From Actinomycetes bacterium (lineage in GTDB: Bacteria; Actinomycetota; Actinomycetes; Actinomycetales; Dermatophilaceae): a stretch of DNA of 64,000 nucleotides. The number at the start of each line of letters is the position of its first letter. Within the stretch, counting starts at the first letter, position 1. Made by a program: the position numbers and the translations under genes. The stretch spans positions 1-64,000 of the forward strand of contig JAKPEG010000117.1 in the NCBI GenBank assembly GCA_029552065.1. The letters run 5' to 3'. Under the pieces are notes generated by a model, which searched no databases, was not told the DNA's origin, and saw only the letters and a program-made list of their open reading frames with translations. Positions 1 through 12,329 of the stretch are shown here, one piece after another.

Positions 1-336
1 GTTGATCTCATCGGCGAGGACGAGTCCGGCGAACACGGGGCCTCGTCGAAACGCGAACTCACGCTCGCGCTGATCGAAGTAGACCGCCCCCGTGACATCA
101 CTGGGCAGCATGTCCGGCGTGAATTGGATCCGCGCAAAGGACAGACCAAGGCGAGCGGCAATGGCCTTTGCTGCGAGGGTCTTGCCCACGCCAGGCACAT
201 CTTCGATCAGGACATGTCCGCCGGCGAGAATGGCCGCGAGGACGACCTGCAGCTCCGGGCCCTTGCCGACTACCACTCGATCCAAGTGCTCGACGAGCTC
301 GGCCAGCCCGGACGCTTGCGACTGCTCAATGGTCAT
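1..336 (-). CDS. MoxR-family AAA+ ATPase, N-terminal part (gene runs off the left edge)
   Basis: Minus-strand translation MTIEQSQASGLAELVEHLDRVVVGKGPELQVVLAAILAGGHVLIEDVPGVGKTLAAKAIAARLGLSFARIQFTPDMLPSDVTGAVYF...LADEIN; Walker A and MoxR signatures, closely similar to the complete MoxR at 21337-22317. Confidence 0.93.
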   Translation of the reverse strand, partial: MTIEQSQASGLAELVEHLDRVVVGKGPELQVVLAAILAGGHVLIEDVPGVGKTLAAKAIAARLGLSFARIQFTPDMLPSDVTGAVYFDQREREFAFRRGPVFAGLVLADEIN

Positions 337-700
337 GGCCCAGGGCCTCCCTGATCTGGACGGCGAGGTCATCGACGGAAGCCGGCCCACGCATCGGCAC
401 TTGTGAAGCCAAAGCCGACAGACGGTCAGGGTCAGCGACCGCCCACGGCGGCAATAGCCGCGCCATGGCTACCACACGGCTCAGCCGCAGCTGCCGCATG
501 CTGTCGTCAGGCGGGGCCAAGACCTCCGGCACCGCGGCGGGTGGCGACGGCACGCCGACTCCGTCGTGCCCGCACGCTCTGACGACCAGGTAGGCCGCAA
601 GGACCACACCTCCGAGCGTCACCACAGGCAGGAGAACGCCGGTCACCTGCAGTGCACCCGCCGTCACCAGTAGTGCGGCTGCTCGCGTTGTGCCCCTCAT
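326..700 (-). CDS. small membrane protein of unknown function, overlapping the MoxR start
   Basis: ORF with likely start MRGTTRAAALLVTAGALQ; hydrophobic N-terminus; overlaps the MoxR start codon. Confidence 0.65.
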   Translation of the reverse strand: MRGTTRAAALLVTAGALQVTGVLLPVVTLGGVVLAAYLVVRACGHDGVGVPSPPAAVPEVLAPPDDSMRQLRLSRVVAMARLLPPWAVADPDRLSALASQVPMRGPASVDDLAVQIREALGHDH

Positions 701-708
701 TCGGGGAG

Positions 709-1335
709 TCACCGCCCCATCACCGCACAAATCTGTTCGGACAGGGCCGCGGCTCGTGCGCGGTCGGCATCGGCGGTCGCCAAGCCCGAATAGCGACATT
801 GGTCGTAGATGTCGGCAAGCTCGAGAACTACCCCTCGGGAAGCTCCAGCTTCTACGGCCGCGCGCAGCACCGACCGAGAGGTCCGCGACGCCTCAAGTGG
901 GTGTCTCGCCTCCTCCAGTGCCACCTCGACTGCACGCCACGCGCGCACAATCTCCTCACCGTTGGGGACGGCTTCGACACCGGGTGACGCCGCTGAGTGG
1001 TCGTCGGGAGCTGGGGCCGCGTCGTCGGGGTCCTGACGAACTTCGTTGCCCTCGTTGCGACCGCGCGGCCATCGAGTGATCACGACCGTCACCCCGAGGA
1101 CGATCACGAGACCAAGCCCCACCATGAGCACGACGATTACCCAGGCCGGCAACAGACCTCCGGGAGCGTTGTCGGCGACCACACCCGCATATCGCGGGTA
1201 GCTTCCGACGCCACCGATGCCGAGGCCCCTGCTCTGCGGGAACAGGACGTAGTCAGTCCTCGTCAGCCAGACCCCGAGCGCAACGGCGGCAACGGCCCAC
1301 AGCTCAGGGAAGCCGGGGCGCGCGCGTCGTCGCAT
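709..1335 (-). CDS. DUF4129-like membrane protein
   Basis: N-terminal TM, C-terminal LELADIYDQCRYSGLATADADRARAAALSEQI resembling DUF4129; next to MoxR as expected. Confidence 0.7.
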   Translation of the reverse strand: MRRRARPGFPELWAVAAVALGVWLTRTDYVLFPQSRGLGIGGVGSYPRYAGVVADNAPGGLLPAWVIVVLMVGLGLVIVLGVTVVITRWPRGRNEGNEVRQDPDDAAPAPDDHSAASPGVEAVPNGEEIVRAWRAVEVALEEARHPLEASRTSRSVLRAAVEAGASRGVVLELADIYDQCRYSGLATADADRARAAALSEQICAVMGR

Positions 1336-1489
1336 GCCAGAACTGTAGGCCGCCGACCGGCGCGAAGCTGGGTCACGAGCAGGCACCCGCCCTCGGGCCT
1401 CGTTTGGTGAACGGGAGGCGCGCTGACGGCATACGGGAGTGACGTCTGTCCCATGCCCGCGGTGGTGAGGCGCGACTACGCTGGAACGC

Positions 1490-3073
<1,584 letters not shown>

Positions 3074-3191
3074 TCTGTCCAGAGGTGCTCACTGATCCGT
3101 AGGCGGCAAACACCCAACTGCTGCGCGAGAGCGTGCCCCGACGAGGCTGGCGGCCGCAGCGCCGGCTGGCCACCCGCGATCACGAGGAGAT

Positions 3192-4532
3192 GTGATGAAC
3201 GCCTTTGCCGTCATCGACCCGACGACGGGTGAGTCAGGCCCCAGCTACCCAACTGCCACCGACGCGCAGCTCGCCGACGCCGTGGCACGCACGGCTGCCG
3301 CGTATGCCGGTTGGTCGGCGCGGTCGGTGGGCGAGCGCGCCGCCGTCGTGCGCCGGGTGGCCGCGCTGCATGTCGAACGGGCCGAGGCGCTCGCCGAGAT
3401 CATCCACCGCGAGATGGGCAAGCCGGTGGGCGACGCCGTCGGCGAGGTGCGTTTCAGCGCCGCCATCTACCGCTACTACGCCGACCACGCCGAGCAGCTG
3501 CTCGCCGACCGTCCCATCACCCTGCTGCGCGGCGGTGGCTCGGCCTTCATCCGCCCATCGTCGGTGGGGGTGATCCTCGGGATCATGCCGTGGAACTACC
3601 CCTCCTACCAGGTGGCGCGGTTCGCCGGCCCGAACCTCGTGGCGGGCAACACGGTGCTGCTCAAACCCGCGCCGCAGTGCCCCGAATCGGCGCTCGCGAT
3701 GGCGGCCGTCTTCGAGGAAGCGGGGGCGGGGGCGGCATACACGAACGTCTTCGCCGACGTCGACCAGATCGAGCCGATCATCGCCGACCCCCGGGTGCGT
3801 GGCGTCTCGCTGACCGGGTCCGAGCGGGCCGGCGCCGCGGTGGCGCAGCTGGCGGGCAAGCACCTCAAGAAGGTCGTGCTCGAGCTGGGCGGCTCGGACC
3901 CGTTCATCGTCATGAGCACCGACGACATGGACTCCCTCGTCGACCTGGCCGTCGCCGGTCGGCTGGAGAACACCGGCCAGGCGTGCAACGCGGCCAAGCG
4001 CTTCGTCGTCGTCGACGGCCTCTTCGACGAGTTCTCCAGCCGGTTGCTCACCGCCATGGTGGGGGCCTCGTCCGGCGCACCGCTGTCGTCGCAGCGTGCG
4101 GCCGAGGTACTCGACGACCAGGTGCAACGCGCGGTCGCCGGTGGAGCCGAGCTCGCCTCGGCGGGCGAGCGGCACGGTGCCTTCTTCCCGCCCGGTGTGC
4201 TGACCGGGGTCACACCGGACAACCCGGTCTATCGCGAGGAACTGTTCGGACCCGTCGCCCAGGTCTATCGCGTGAAGGACGAGGCGGAGGCCATCGCGGT
4301 GGCGAATGACACGCCCTATGGCCTCGGCTCGTACGTCTTCACGACCGATCCCGCTCAGGCGCTGCGCCTGGCCGACGCGCTCGACACCGGCATGGTGTTC
4401 ATCAACGGCGTCGGCGCCGAGGGCGCCGAACTGCCGTTCGGGGGGACCAAACGCTCGGGCTTCGGCCGCGAGCTCGGCAGCCTGGGAATCGAGGAGTTCC
4501 TCAACAAGAAGCTCATCCGCGTCGTCGGCTGA
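3192..4532 (+). CDS. aldehyde dehydrogenase, succinate-semialdehyde dehydrogenase-like
   Basis: ALDH motifs GIMPWNYPSYQVARF, LELGGSDPFIV, ENTGQACNAAKR, GFGRELG. Confidence 0.9.
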   Translation: MMNAFAVIDPTTGESGPSYPTATDAQLADAVARTAAAYAGWSARSVGERAAVVRRVAALHVERAEALAEIIHREMGKPVGDAVGEVRFSAAIYRYYADHAEQLLADRPITLLRGGGSAFIRPSSVGVILGIMPWNYPSYQVARFAGPNLVAGNTVLLKPAPQCPESALAMAAVFEEAGAGAAYTNVFADVDQIEPIIADPRVRGVSLTGSERAGAAVAQLAGKHLKKVVLELGGSDPFIVMSTDDMDSLVDLAVAGRLENTGQACNAAKRFVVVDGLFDEFSSRLLTAMVGASSGAPLSSQRAAEVLDDQVQRAVAGGAELASAGERHGAFFPPGVLTGVTPDNPVYREELFGPVAQVYRVKDEAEAIAVANDTPYGLGSYVFTTDPAQALRLADALDTGMVFINGVGAEGAELPFGGTKRSGFGRELGSLGIEEFLNKKLIRVVG

Positions 4533-4538
4533 GGCGCA

Positions 4539-5450
4539 CTAACTGGCATGGTCGTGGTCCGCGACCGCGATCTCGACCGCAGCCGACCCGGCGGCGACGC
4601 CGGCCGCCAGCGCCTCAGCTGCGCCTACGCCGCGCAGCCACGCGGCGAGGAAGCCCGCGTCGAAGGCGTCGCCCGCCCCGGTCGTGTCGGTCGCGTCGAC
4701 CGGCTCGGCGGTCACGACGACGTCGGCGCCGTCCTGCCCCCACCAGTGCGCTCCGCGGGCCCCGTCGGTGACGGCCACCCCGCCCCCGGGTGCAACGGCA
4801 GCGAGCATGGCGGCGCGTCCGCCGAGCGCCCGCGCCTCGTCGGCGTTGGGCAGCAGCAGGTCGACCCCGTGCACCCACGCGAGGAAGGCCTCGGCCCCGA
4901 CGGCGGCGACTAATGCCGCGGCCTGTGGGTCGACCGAGGTGGACCATCCGCGGGCGCGGGCCTGTGCGAGCGCCTCGAGCCCGGCCGGCCGCGAGCCGGG
5001 GTCGAGCAGGACGTAGCCGGACAGATGCAGGTGCGGCATACCGGCGCCGAAGGCGTCGAGCACCTCGATCGCGCCGCGCACGTCGTCGGCCCGCAGGGCA
5101 CCGTTGGCGCCCCGGCCCGGCAGCATCGTGCGCTCCCCGGTTGGGTCGACGAGCACGACGACCATGCCGGTGGGCAGCACGCGGTCCGTGGACCACACGC
5201 ACCGCACCCCGGCGTCCTCGAGCCGGGCCCGGCACTCACGCGCGGCCAAGTCGTCGCCGACCCGGGCGAGCAGGGTGACTTCGAGCCCGTATGCCGCGAG
5301 CGCAGCGGCCGTGTTGGCGCCGGCTCCGGCGGGCCGCATCGTCACCCGAGCCGGGGTGTCGGTGCCGTAGGAGATCGGGCCGGCTGGCCTCGCGACGACG
5401 TCCGTTCCGACATCGCCGACGACGACGACCGGTCGGCCGGGCCTCGTCAC
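4539..5450 (-). CDS. PfkB-family carbohydrate kinase, candidate pseudouridine kinase
   Basis: PfkB motif [18 protein letters not shown]; 4-bp GTGA overlap with psuG. Confidence 0.87.
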   Translation of the reverse strand: MTRPGRPVVVVGDVGTDVVARPAGPISYGTDTPARVTMRPAGAGANTAAALAAYGLEVTLLARVGDDLAARECRARLEDAGVRCVWSTDRVLPTGMVVVLVDPTGERTMLPGRGANGALRADDVRGAIEVLDAFGAGMPHLHLSGYVLLDPGSRPAGLEALAQARARGWSTSVDPQAAALVAAVGAEAFLAWVHGVDLLLPNADEARALGGRAAMLAAVAPGGGVAVTDGARGAHWWGQDGADVVVTAEPVDATDTTGAGDAFDAGFLAAWLRGVGAAEALAAGVAAGSAAVEIAVADHDHAS

Positions 5451-6367
5451 CCGATCACGGGGCTGGCCAGGGCGACCGCGACCTCGGCGGCCAGCCGGGC
5501 GTTGGCGAGGACGAGTTCCACGTTGGCGCGCAGCGATTCGCCGGCCGAGGCTTCGTGGAAGTGGGCGAGGAGCGCAGGGGTGACGTCCTTGCCCGCGATC
5601 GCCTCGCGGGCCACGAGCGCAAGTCCCTCGGCGAGCAGCCGGTCGTGCAGGCCGGGGTCGAGCTGGCGGTCGCGAGGGAGCGGGTTGGCCAGGACCATGC
5701 CGCCTGCGTCGGTGCCGAGCGCGGCTCGCGCGCGCCACACGGCGGCCGCCTCGGTCGGTGAGTCGACCCGCCAGGGCACCGCGTGCCCTGAGTCGGCGAG
5801 GTAGAAGCCGGGGAAGGCGTCGGTGCGGAAGCCGAGCACCGGCACGGACAGGGTCTCCAGCCGCTCGAGGGTCGCGGGGACGTCGAGGATCGACTTCACC
5901 CCGGCGCAGACGACGAGCACCGGTGTGCGGGCGATCACGTCGAGGTCGGCCGAGACGTCGAAGCTCTCGGCCGCCCCGCGGTGGACTCCGCCGAGACCCC
6001 CGGTCGCGAAGACCGTGATGCCGGCCGCGTGGGCAAGCACGCTCGTCGAGGCCACCGTCGTCGCCCCGGTGCGGCCGGACGCCACGGCGACGCCCAGATC
6101 GCGCGCGGAGAGCTTCGCGACGTCGTCGGCCTTGCACAAGTGCCGGAGCTCGTCGTCGGTGAGGCCCACCCGCACCGATCCGTCGAGGACGGCGATGGTC
6201 GCCGGGATGGCTCCGGCGGCCCGCACCGTCGCCTCCAGTTGCCGCCCCACGTGCAGGTTGTCCCCTCGGGGAAGGCCGTGGGCGAGGATCGTGCTCTCGA
6301 GGGCGACGAGGGGGGCGCCGAGTTCGCGGGCGGCGGCGACTTCGGGGTGTAGGACGAGGGCCGACAT
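5447..6367 (-). CDS. psuG: pseudouridine-5'-phosphate glycosidase
   Basis: [78 protein letters not shown]. Confidence 0.96.
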   Translation of the reverse strand: MSALVLHPEVAAARELGAPLVALESTILAHGLPRGDNLHVGRQLEATVRAAGAIPATIAVLDGSVRVGLTDDELRHLCKADDVAKLSARDLGVAVASGRTGATTVASTSVLAHAAGITVFATGGLGGVHRGAAESFDVSADLDVIARTPVLVVCAGVKSILDVPATLERLETLSVPVLGFRTDAFPGFYLADSGHAVPWRVDSPTEAAAVWRARAALGTDAGGMVLANPLPRDRQLDPGLHDRLLAEGLALVAREAIAGKDVTPALLAHFHEASAGESLRANVELVLANARLAAEVAVALASPVIG

Positions 6368-6481
6368 GGGCGACAGCCTAGGTGCGCGTGCGGATCGGGC
6401 GACCTGTGCCGCCCGACCGGGCAGCGGCCGACGCGAGGGTGCCTCTCGCGGGTTGCCGTGCGGACTACGCTGGCGCCCACC

Positions 6482-7702
6482 ATGACACCCCTCGCCCGCG
6501 CCGTGCAGGCGGAGCTCGCCGAGCTGGATCCGCAGCTCGTCGCGATCCGCCGGGACATCCACGCCCACCCCGAGCTGTCCTGGCACGAGAGCCGCACGAC
6601 GCAGGTCGTCGGGGAGCGGCTCGCCGAGGCCGGGTGGAACGTGCGCGCCATGCCCGGCACCGGTCTGCTCGCCGACATCGGGCCTAGCGACGCGGCATAC
6701 CGGGTGGCGCTGCGGGCGGACCTCGACGCGCTGCCGGTGGTCGAGCGCACCGGCCTGCCGTGGGCGAGCACCGTCGACGGCGTCGCGCACGCGTGCGGCC
6801 ACGACGTCCACACGGCCGCCGCGCTCGGGGCCGGGCTCGCGCTCGGCCGGTATGCCGCGCGGCTCACCGACGCCGGTGCCGCGGTCCGGCTGCTCTTCCA
6901 ACCCGCCGAGGAGACCGTGCCCGGGGGAGCCCTGCAGGTCATCGAGGCCGGTGGGCTCGAGGGAGTCGACCTCGTCTTCGGCGTCCACTGCGAGCCGACC
7001 CTCGACGTGGGGACCGTGGGCCTGCGAGTCGGGCCGATCACCGCGGCGACCGACGGGATCGAGATCACCCTGCACGGCACCGGCGGTCACACCTCCCGGC
7101 CGCACCTCACCCAGGACCTCACCTTCGCCCTCGCCAAGGTCGTCGCCGAGGTGCCGGCCATCCTCTCGCGCCGGGTCGATCCCCGGGCCGGACTCTCGGT
7201 CGTCTGGGGGTCCCTCCACGCCGGCGGCGCGCTCAACGTCATCCCCGCGACCGGTCTGCTCGGCGGCACCCTGCGGGTCCTCGACGCCGACGTGTGGGAG
7301 GAGGCCGGCGGCCTCGTGCGGGAGGCGGTCGGGCAGATCGTCGAGCCCTACGGTGTCCGCTACGAGGTGACCTACACCCAGGGGGTGCCCCCCGTCGTCA
7401 ACACGGCCGAAGGGGTCGAGCTGCTCGAGGAGGCGGTCCTGGCCTCCGGTGCCCTCTCCACCGTCGTGCCCCAGTCGCTCGGGGGCGAGGACTTCGCGTG
7501 GTACCTCACGAAGGTGCCCGGTGCCCTTGCCCGGCTGGGCACCCGGAAGCCCGGTGGACCCACCTTCGACCTGCACCAGGGCGACTTCACCGTCGACGAG
7601 CGGGCTGTGGTCGGTGGGGCGCGAGTGCTCGCTGGAGCTGTCGTGGCGGGAGTGGCGCGGGCGACCGAGCTGCGGGGCACTCCCGACATGTCGCTTCGGT
7701 AA
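6482..7702 (+). CDS. M20-family amidohydrolase/peptidase
   Basis: [38 protein letters not shown]. Confidence 0.92.
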   Translation: MTPLARAVQAELAELDPQLVAIRRDIHAHPELSWHESRTTQVVGERLAEAGWNVRAMPGTGLLADIGPSDAAYRVALRADLDALPVVERTGLPWASTVDGVAHACGHDVHTAAALGAGLALGRYAARLTDAGAAVRLLFQPAEETVPGGALQVIEAGGLEGVDLVFGVHCEPTLDVGTVGLRVGPITAATDGIEITLHGTGGHTSRPHLTQDLTFALAKVVAEVPAILSRRVDPRAGLSVVWGSLHAGGALNVIPATGLLGGTLRVLDADVWEEAGGLVREAVGQIVEPYGVRYEVTYTQGVPPVVNTAEGVELLEEAVLASGALSTVVPQSLGGEDFAWYLTKVPGALARLGTRKPGGPTFDLHQGDFTVDERAVVGGARVLAGAVVAGVARATELRGTPDMSLR

Positions 7703-7743
7703 CGGTTGGCGCGCCACGTCGAGCGGGAACCGGTGTCGCCAGC

Positions 7744-7762
7744 TTGACAAACTATTGTCGAA
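7744..7762. promoter_or_regulatory. imperfect palindrome TTGACAA-actaTTGTCGA upstream of the BMP lipoprotein gene (candidate operator/-35 region)
   Basis: TTGACAAACTATTGTCGA; inverted halves TTGACAA/TTGTCGA with one mismatch. Confidence 0.4.
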
Positions 7763-7815
7763 GCCGCTGTGCGCGCGTACATTTGCGCGCCTGTCGAACT
7801 ACAAAGGAGACCACC

Positions 7816-8868
7816 TTGCGTCAGGTGATGAAGTACGCGGCCGCTGGCGCGGTCGCAACCCTCGCCCTGGCTGCGTGCGGGAGCAGCAGCAGCGGCACCA
7901 CGTCCACGAGCGGGTCCACCGGCGCAGCCGGCGGGTCGGGCATCAAGGTGGGTATGGCCTACGACGTCGGCGGCCGTGGCGACCAGTCCTTCAACGACGC
8001 TGCCGCGGCGGGCCTCGACAAGGCCGCCAAGGAGCTCGGCATCACGAGCAAGGAGGCGTCGGCGACCAACGGCGAGGCCGAATCGGCCCGCACCGAGCGA
8101 CTCAAGCAGCTCATCGACGCCGGCTACACCAACATCGTCGCGGTCGGCTTCGCCTACGCCAAGGCCGTCGGCACGGTCGCCAAGGCCAACCCCAACGTGA
8201 AGTTCGCCATCGTCGACGACGCCTCGCCCGACTCCGCGGGCACGAACGTCGAGCAGATGACCTTCGCCGAGCACGAGGGCTCCTTCCTCGTCGGCGCGGC
8301 CGCGGCGCTCAAGTCCAAGGCCAACCACATCGGCTTCGTCGGTGGCGTCGAGGTCGACCTCATCAAGAAGTTCGCCGCCGGCTATGCCGCGGGTGCCAAG
8401 GCGGTCAACCCGAGCATCGTCATCGACGTCAAGTACCTCACCCAGCCGCCGGACTTCTCCGGCTTCGGCTCGGTCGACAAGGGCAAGGCGGCCGCCGAGG
8501 GCATGTACCAGGCCGGCGCCGACGTCGTCTACCAGGCCGCCGGTGGGTCCGGTGGTGGCGTCTTCACCGCCGCCAAGGCTGCCGGCAAGATGGCCATCGG
8601 TGTCGACTCCGACCAGGCCAAGACCGCCGCGGCGGACGTCCGCGACGTCATCATCACCTCGATGCTCAAGAAGGTCGACGTCGGCGTCTACGACTTCATC
8701 AAGTCGGTGAAGGACGGCACCTTCAAGGCCGGCAACAAGGTCTTCGACCTCAAGGCAGGCGGTGTCGACTACTCGACGACCGGCGGCAAGATCGACGACA
8801 TCAAGGCCAAGCTCGACGACTACAAGGCCAAGATCATCGCGGGCACCATCACGGTCCCGAGCAAGTGA
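7816..8868 (+). CDS. BMP-family (PnrA/BmpA-like) nucleoside-binding lipoprotein
   Basis: Lipobox LALAACGSSSS; GMAYDVGGRGDQSFNDAAAAGL; RBS aaaggaga before TTG start. Confidence 0.93.
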   Translation: MRQVMKYAAAGAVATLALAACGSSSSGTTSTSGSTGAAGGSGIKVGMAYDVGGRGDQSFNDAAAAGLDKAAKELGITSKEASATNGEAESARTERLKQLIDAGYTNIVAVGFAYAKAVGTVAKANPNVKFAIVDDASPDSAGTNVEQMTFAEHEGSFLVGAAAALKSKANHIGFVGGVEVDLIKKFAAGYAAGAKAVNPSIVIDVKYLTQPPDFSGFGSVDKGKAAAEGMYQAGADVVYQAAGGSGGGVFTAAKAAGKMAIGVDSDQAKTAAADVRDVIITSMLKKVDVGVYDFIKSVKDGTFKAGNKVFDLKAGGVDYSTTGGKIDDIKAKLDDYKAKIIAGTITVPSK

Positions 8869-8874
8869 CGTGCA

Positions 8875-8903
8875 GCCGGTCGGCGCCGAGGGCGCCGACC
8901 GGC
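8875..8903 (+). terminator. perfect hairpin, 13-bp stem, 3-nt loop
   Basis: GCCGGTCGGCGCC-GAG-GGCGCCGACCGGC directly after the BMP stop codon. Confidence 0.8.
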
Positions 8904-8921
8904 TCGCTCGCCTTGTCGCAT

Positions 8922-8965
8922 CTCGGCCCGGTCGGCATCCAGTCCAGGATGCCGACCGGGCCGAG
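8922..8965 (+). terminator. second tandem hairpin, 19-bp perfect stem, 6-nt loop
   Basis: CTCGGCCCGGTCGGCATCC-AGTCCA-GGATGCCGACCGGGCCGAG. Confidence 0.8.
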
Positions 8966-9019
8966 TGCGTTGACCTTCCGCTCGACCCGACCACCGGAAT
9001 TCCCGAGGAGTGACGACAA

Positions 9020-10672
9020 GTGACTTCGATCGACTTGCTCGCCCACGACTACTGGCAGGCGCGACTGGACGCCTCGCCCACCGAGCGGCACCTGCTCGGC
9101 GATTACCGCGATGTCGGGCACTTCGAGGACGCTTCCCGGGCCGCCGAAGACCGGCTCGTCGCCACGCTGCGGGAGTTCGCCGCCCGAGCCGAGGCGGTGG
9201 ACCCCACCGGGCTCGACGTACAACAGGGCCTCACCCGCCGGCTCATCGCCGATGCGGCCCGCTCGCTCGCCGATCTGCTCGACACGCCGCTCGCGGACCT
9301 CGTCGCCGACCCGGTCCACGGGCCCCAGGTGTCCTGGGCGATCGTCCTGCCGATGCTCACCATCCCTGACGCGCAGGCGGCGGCCGCGATGCCCGCCAAA
9401 CTCGACGGCATGGGCGATCACCTGCACGCGCTCGCCCAGCGCGCGCGCGAGGGCCTGGCGCGCGGCTGGACCCCCCCTCGGTTCGCGGTCGAGGGCACCA
9501 TCGACCAGATCGACGCGCTCCTTGCCTTGCCGCTCGAGCAGGACCCGTTGCTGCGCACGGCCGCGCTGCCGGACGGCGTGGACGAGGAAGGCTTCCGTGC
9601 CCGGATCTCCTGCGTCCTCGCCGAGCGCCTGCGCCCGGGCTGGGCCACCCTGCGCGACGTCCTGCGTGAGGAGGTGCTGCCCGCGTCCCGTCCCGACGAA
9701 CTGCCCGGCCTCGTCCACCTCCCGGGAGGGGAGGACGCCTACGCCCGGTGCCTGCGCTTCTACACGACGACGACACTCACCGCCCAGCAGATCCACGACC
9801 TCGGGTTGGCCCAGGTCGCCGCCCTGGCCGAGGAATACCGCGCCCTCGGCCCCGAGGTCGTGGGGAGCGACGACCTCGAGCGCATCTTCGCCGCCATGCG
9901 CGAGGATCCGGCGCTGCACTTCACCACAGGCGAGGAGCTGGTCGAGCGGTCTCGCACCGCCCTCTCCCGGGCCGAGTCGGTCGCACCGGAGTGGTTCCGC
10001 CGGGTCAACCAGGCACCGTGCGTCGTGGAGGGCACCCTCGCCGGACCCAAGGCCTTCTACTATCCGCCGGCGGCGGACGGCAGCCGCGGCGGCACGTTCT
10101 TCGTCAACATCGCCGACCCCACGTCCTGGGGGCGCTTCGAACTCGAGGCGATGGCCTACCACGAGGGAGTCCCCGGCCATCACCTCCAGCTCGCCCTGGC
10201 CGCGGAGCTGCCCGACACCTTCCCGGAGTTCCGTCGGCACGACCACCACACGGCATACGCGGAGGGGTGGGGGCTCTACAGCGAGCGGCTGTCCGACGAG
10301 ATGGGGCTCTACAGCGAGCCGATCGACCGGCTCGGGATGCTCAGCGCCGACTCGATGCGGGCCTGCCGACTCGTCGTCGACACCGGACTGCACGCCCTGG
10401 GCTGGACCCGCCAGGAGGCGGTCGACTACATGCTGGCCAATTCCCCGCTCACCGAGGGCGTCGTGCGCCCGGAGATCGACCGCTACATCTGCACCCCCGG
10501 GCAGGCGACCTCCTACATGGTCGGCCGGTTGGAGATCCAGCGGATCCGGCGCGAGGCGCAGGCGCGGCTCGGCGACCGGTTCGACGTGCGCGACTTCCAC
10601 GCTGCGGTGCTCGAGTCGGGCTCCCTGCCCTTGGGGATCCTCGACGAACACGTCCGGGCCGCTCTGCCGTGA
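9020..10672 (+). CDS. DUF885-family protein (HExxH-like metalloprotease fold)
   Basis: AMAYHEGVPGHHLQLALA; GWGLYSERLSDEMG; paralogue of 50622-52334. Confidence 0.88.
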   Translation: MTSIDLLAHDYWQARLDASPTERHLLGDYRDVGHFEDASRAAEDRLVATLREFAARAEAVDPTGLDVQQGLTRRLIADAARSLADLLDTPLADLVADPVHGPQVSWAIVLPMLTIPDAQAAAAMPAKLDGMGDHLHALAQRAREGLARGWTPPRFAVEGTIDQIDALLALPLEQDPLLRTAALPDGVDEEGFRARISCVLAERLRPGWATLRDVLREEVLPASRPDELPGLVHLPGGEDAYARCLRFYTTTTLTAQQIHDLGLAQVAALAEEYRALGPEVVGSDDLERIFAAMREDPALHFTTGEELVERSRTALSRAESVAPEWFRRVNQAPCVVEGTLAGPKAFYYPPAADGSRGGTFFVNIADPTSWGRFELEAMAYHEGVPGHHLQLALAAELPDTFPEFRRHDHHTAYAEGWGLYSERLSDEMGLYSEPIDRLGMLSADSMRACRLVVDTGLHALGWTRQEAVDYMLANSPLTEGVVRPEIDRYICTPGQATSYMVGRLEIQRIRREAQARLGDRFDVRDFHAAVLESGSLPLGILDEHVRAALP

Positions 10673-10700
10673 TTGAACACCGCACCACTAGGTTGACCCC

Positions 10701-12329
10701 GTGACCGCCGCATCGTCGCCCGTATCACCGGCTCCCGCCACCCCAGCCGACTTCGCCGTCGAGCTGCACGGGATCACCAAGCGCTTCCCCGGGGTGGTGG
10801 CCAACAAGGACATCGAACTGTCCGTGCGCAGGGGCACGGTGCACGCGATCGTCGGCGAGAACGGTGCGGGCAAGTCCACCCTCATGAAGATCCTCTATGG
10901 CGTGCAACAGCCCGACGAGGGCACGATCTCGGTCAACGGCCGCCAGCTCGTCCTCAAGAGTCCGACCGACGCGATCAACGCCGGGATCGGCATGGTCTTC
11001 CAGCACTTCATGCTCGCCGACAACTTCACCGTCCTCGAGAACGTCGTGCTCGGCGCCGAGAAGCTCCACGGCATCGGCGACGACGCGCGGGCCGAGATCC
11101 GGCGGATCTCCGACGCCTACGGCCTGGACGTCGAACCCGACGACCTCGTCGCCGATCTCGGCGTGGGTGCGCGACAGCGGATCGAGATCCTCAAGGTGCT
11201 CTACCGCGGCGCGAAGATCCTCATCCTCGACGAGCCGACGGCAGTCCTGGTCCCGCAGGAGGTCACCGAGCTCTTCGACAACCTGCGCGACCTCAAGGCC
11301 GAGGGACTCACGGTGATGTTCATCTCGCACAAGCTCGACGAGGTGCTGTCGGTCGCCGACGAGATCACCGTCATCCGGCGTGGCACGACCGTCGCAGCCG
11401 TCGACCCGGCGACGGTCAACGCCCGCCAGCTCGCCGAGCTCATGGTCGGTTCGGCGCTGCCCTCCCCGCAGACCGAGGAGTCGACGGTCACCGACCGGCC
11501 GCTGCTCACGATCACCGGGGTCGACCTGTCCGGTGGCCCGGGTCGGCGCAAGGTCCTCGACGGCATCGACCTCACCATCCACGCGGGCGAGATCGTCGGG
11601 ATCGCGGGGGTCGAGGGCAACGGCCAGGCCGAGCTCGTCGAGGTCGTCATGGGGATGCGCGAGCCGACCGCAGGCCTGGTCTTCCTCGGCGACACCGACA
11701 TCTCCGACTGGCAGGTGCGCGAGATCCGCGAGGCCGGAGTCGGCTACATCCCCGAGGACCGGCACCGCCACGGTCTGCTGCTCGAGGCGCCGCTCTGGGA
11801 GAACCGGATCCTCGGCCACCAGACCGAGCCGCCCAACGTCAAGGGACCGCTCATCGACGCGAAGGCGGCCAAGGCCGACACCCAGCGCATCGTCGGGGCC
11901 TACGACGTACGCACGCCGTCGATCTTCGTCACCGCCGGCTCGCTCTCCGGCGGCAACCAGCAGAAGCTCATCATCGGTCGCGAGATGAGTCATTCCCCCA
12001 AGGTCCTCGTCGCCGCCCACCCGACCCGAGGCGTCGACGTCGGTGCCCAGGCGGCGATCTGGGACCTCATCAAGCAGGCGCGGCGCGGGGGACTGGCCGT
12101 GCTGCTCATCTCGGCCGACCTCGAAGAGCTCGTCGGCCTGTCCGACACCATCCGGGTCATCCTGCGCGGCAAGCTGTCCGGCGACTTCGACCCCGACACC
12201 GTCACCCGCGAGGAACTCGGTTCGGCGATGACGGGTGCGGCCGGCGCGAGCGGTGACGCCGGTGCCGCACCCCGGGCCTCGGCCGCACGGCATACCGGCT
12301 CGACGAGCGGTGAGGAGAACCCCGCATGA
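10701..12329 (+). CDS. BMP-type nucleoside/sugar ABC transporter ATP-binding protein (tandem ATPase domains)
   Basis: GENGAGKSTLMKILYG; LILDEPTAVLVPQEV; LSGGNQQKLIIGREM. Confidence 0.95.
   Translation: MTAASSPVSPAPATPADFAVELHGITKRFPGVVANKDIELSVRRGTVHAIVGENGAGKSTLMKILYGVQQPDEGTISVNGRQLVLKSPTDAINAGIGMVFQHFMLADNFTVLENVVLGAEKLHGIGDDARAEIRRISDAYGLDVEPDDLVADLGVGARQRIEILKVLYRGAKILILDEPTAVLVPQEVTELFDNLRDLKAEGLTVMFISHKLDEVLSVADEITVIRRGTTVAAVDPATVNARQLAELMVGSALPSPQTEESTVTDRPLLTITGVDLSGGPGRRKVLDGIDLTIHAGEIVGIAGVEGNGQAELVEVVMGMREPTAGLVFLGDTDISDWQVREIREAGVGYIPEDRHRHGLLLEAPLWENRILGHQTEPPNVKGPLIDAKAAKADTQRIVGAYDVRTPSIFVTAGSLSGGNQQKLIIGREMSHSPKVLVAAHPTRGVDVGAQAAIWDLIKQARRGGLAVLLISADLEELVGLSDTIRVILRGKLSGDFDPDTVTREELGSAMTGAAGASGDAGAAPRASAARHTGSTSGEENPA

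Noticed and set aside
5447-7750. 767-aa ORF on minus strand
   Set aside because: Only the C-terminal part from 6367 is real (psuG); the rest is antisense to the M20 amidohydrolase.
6760-8868. 702-aa ORF suggesting a fusion to the BMP lipoprotein
   Set aside because: The N-terminal half is an off-frame shadow of the M20 gene; lipobox and RBS put the true start at 7816.
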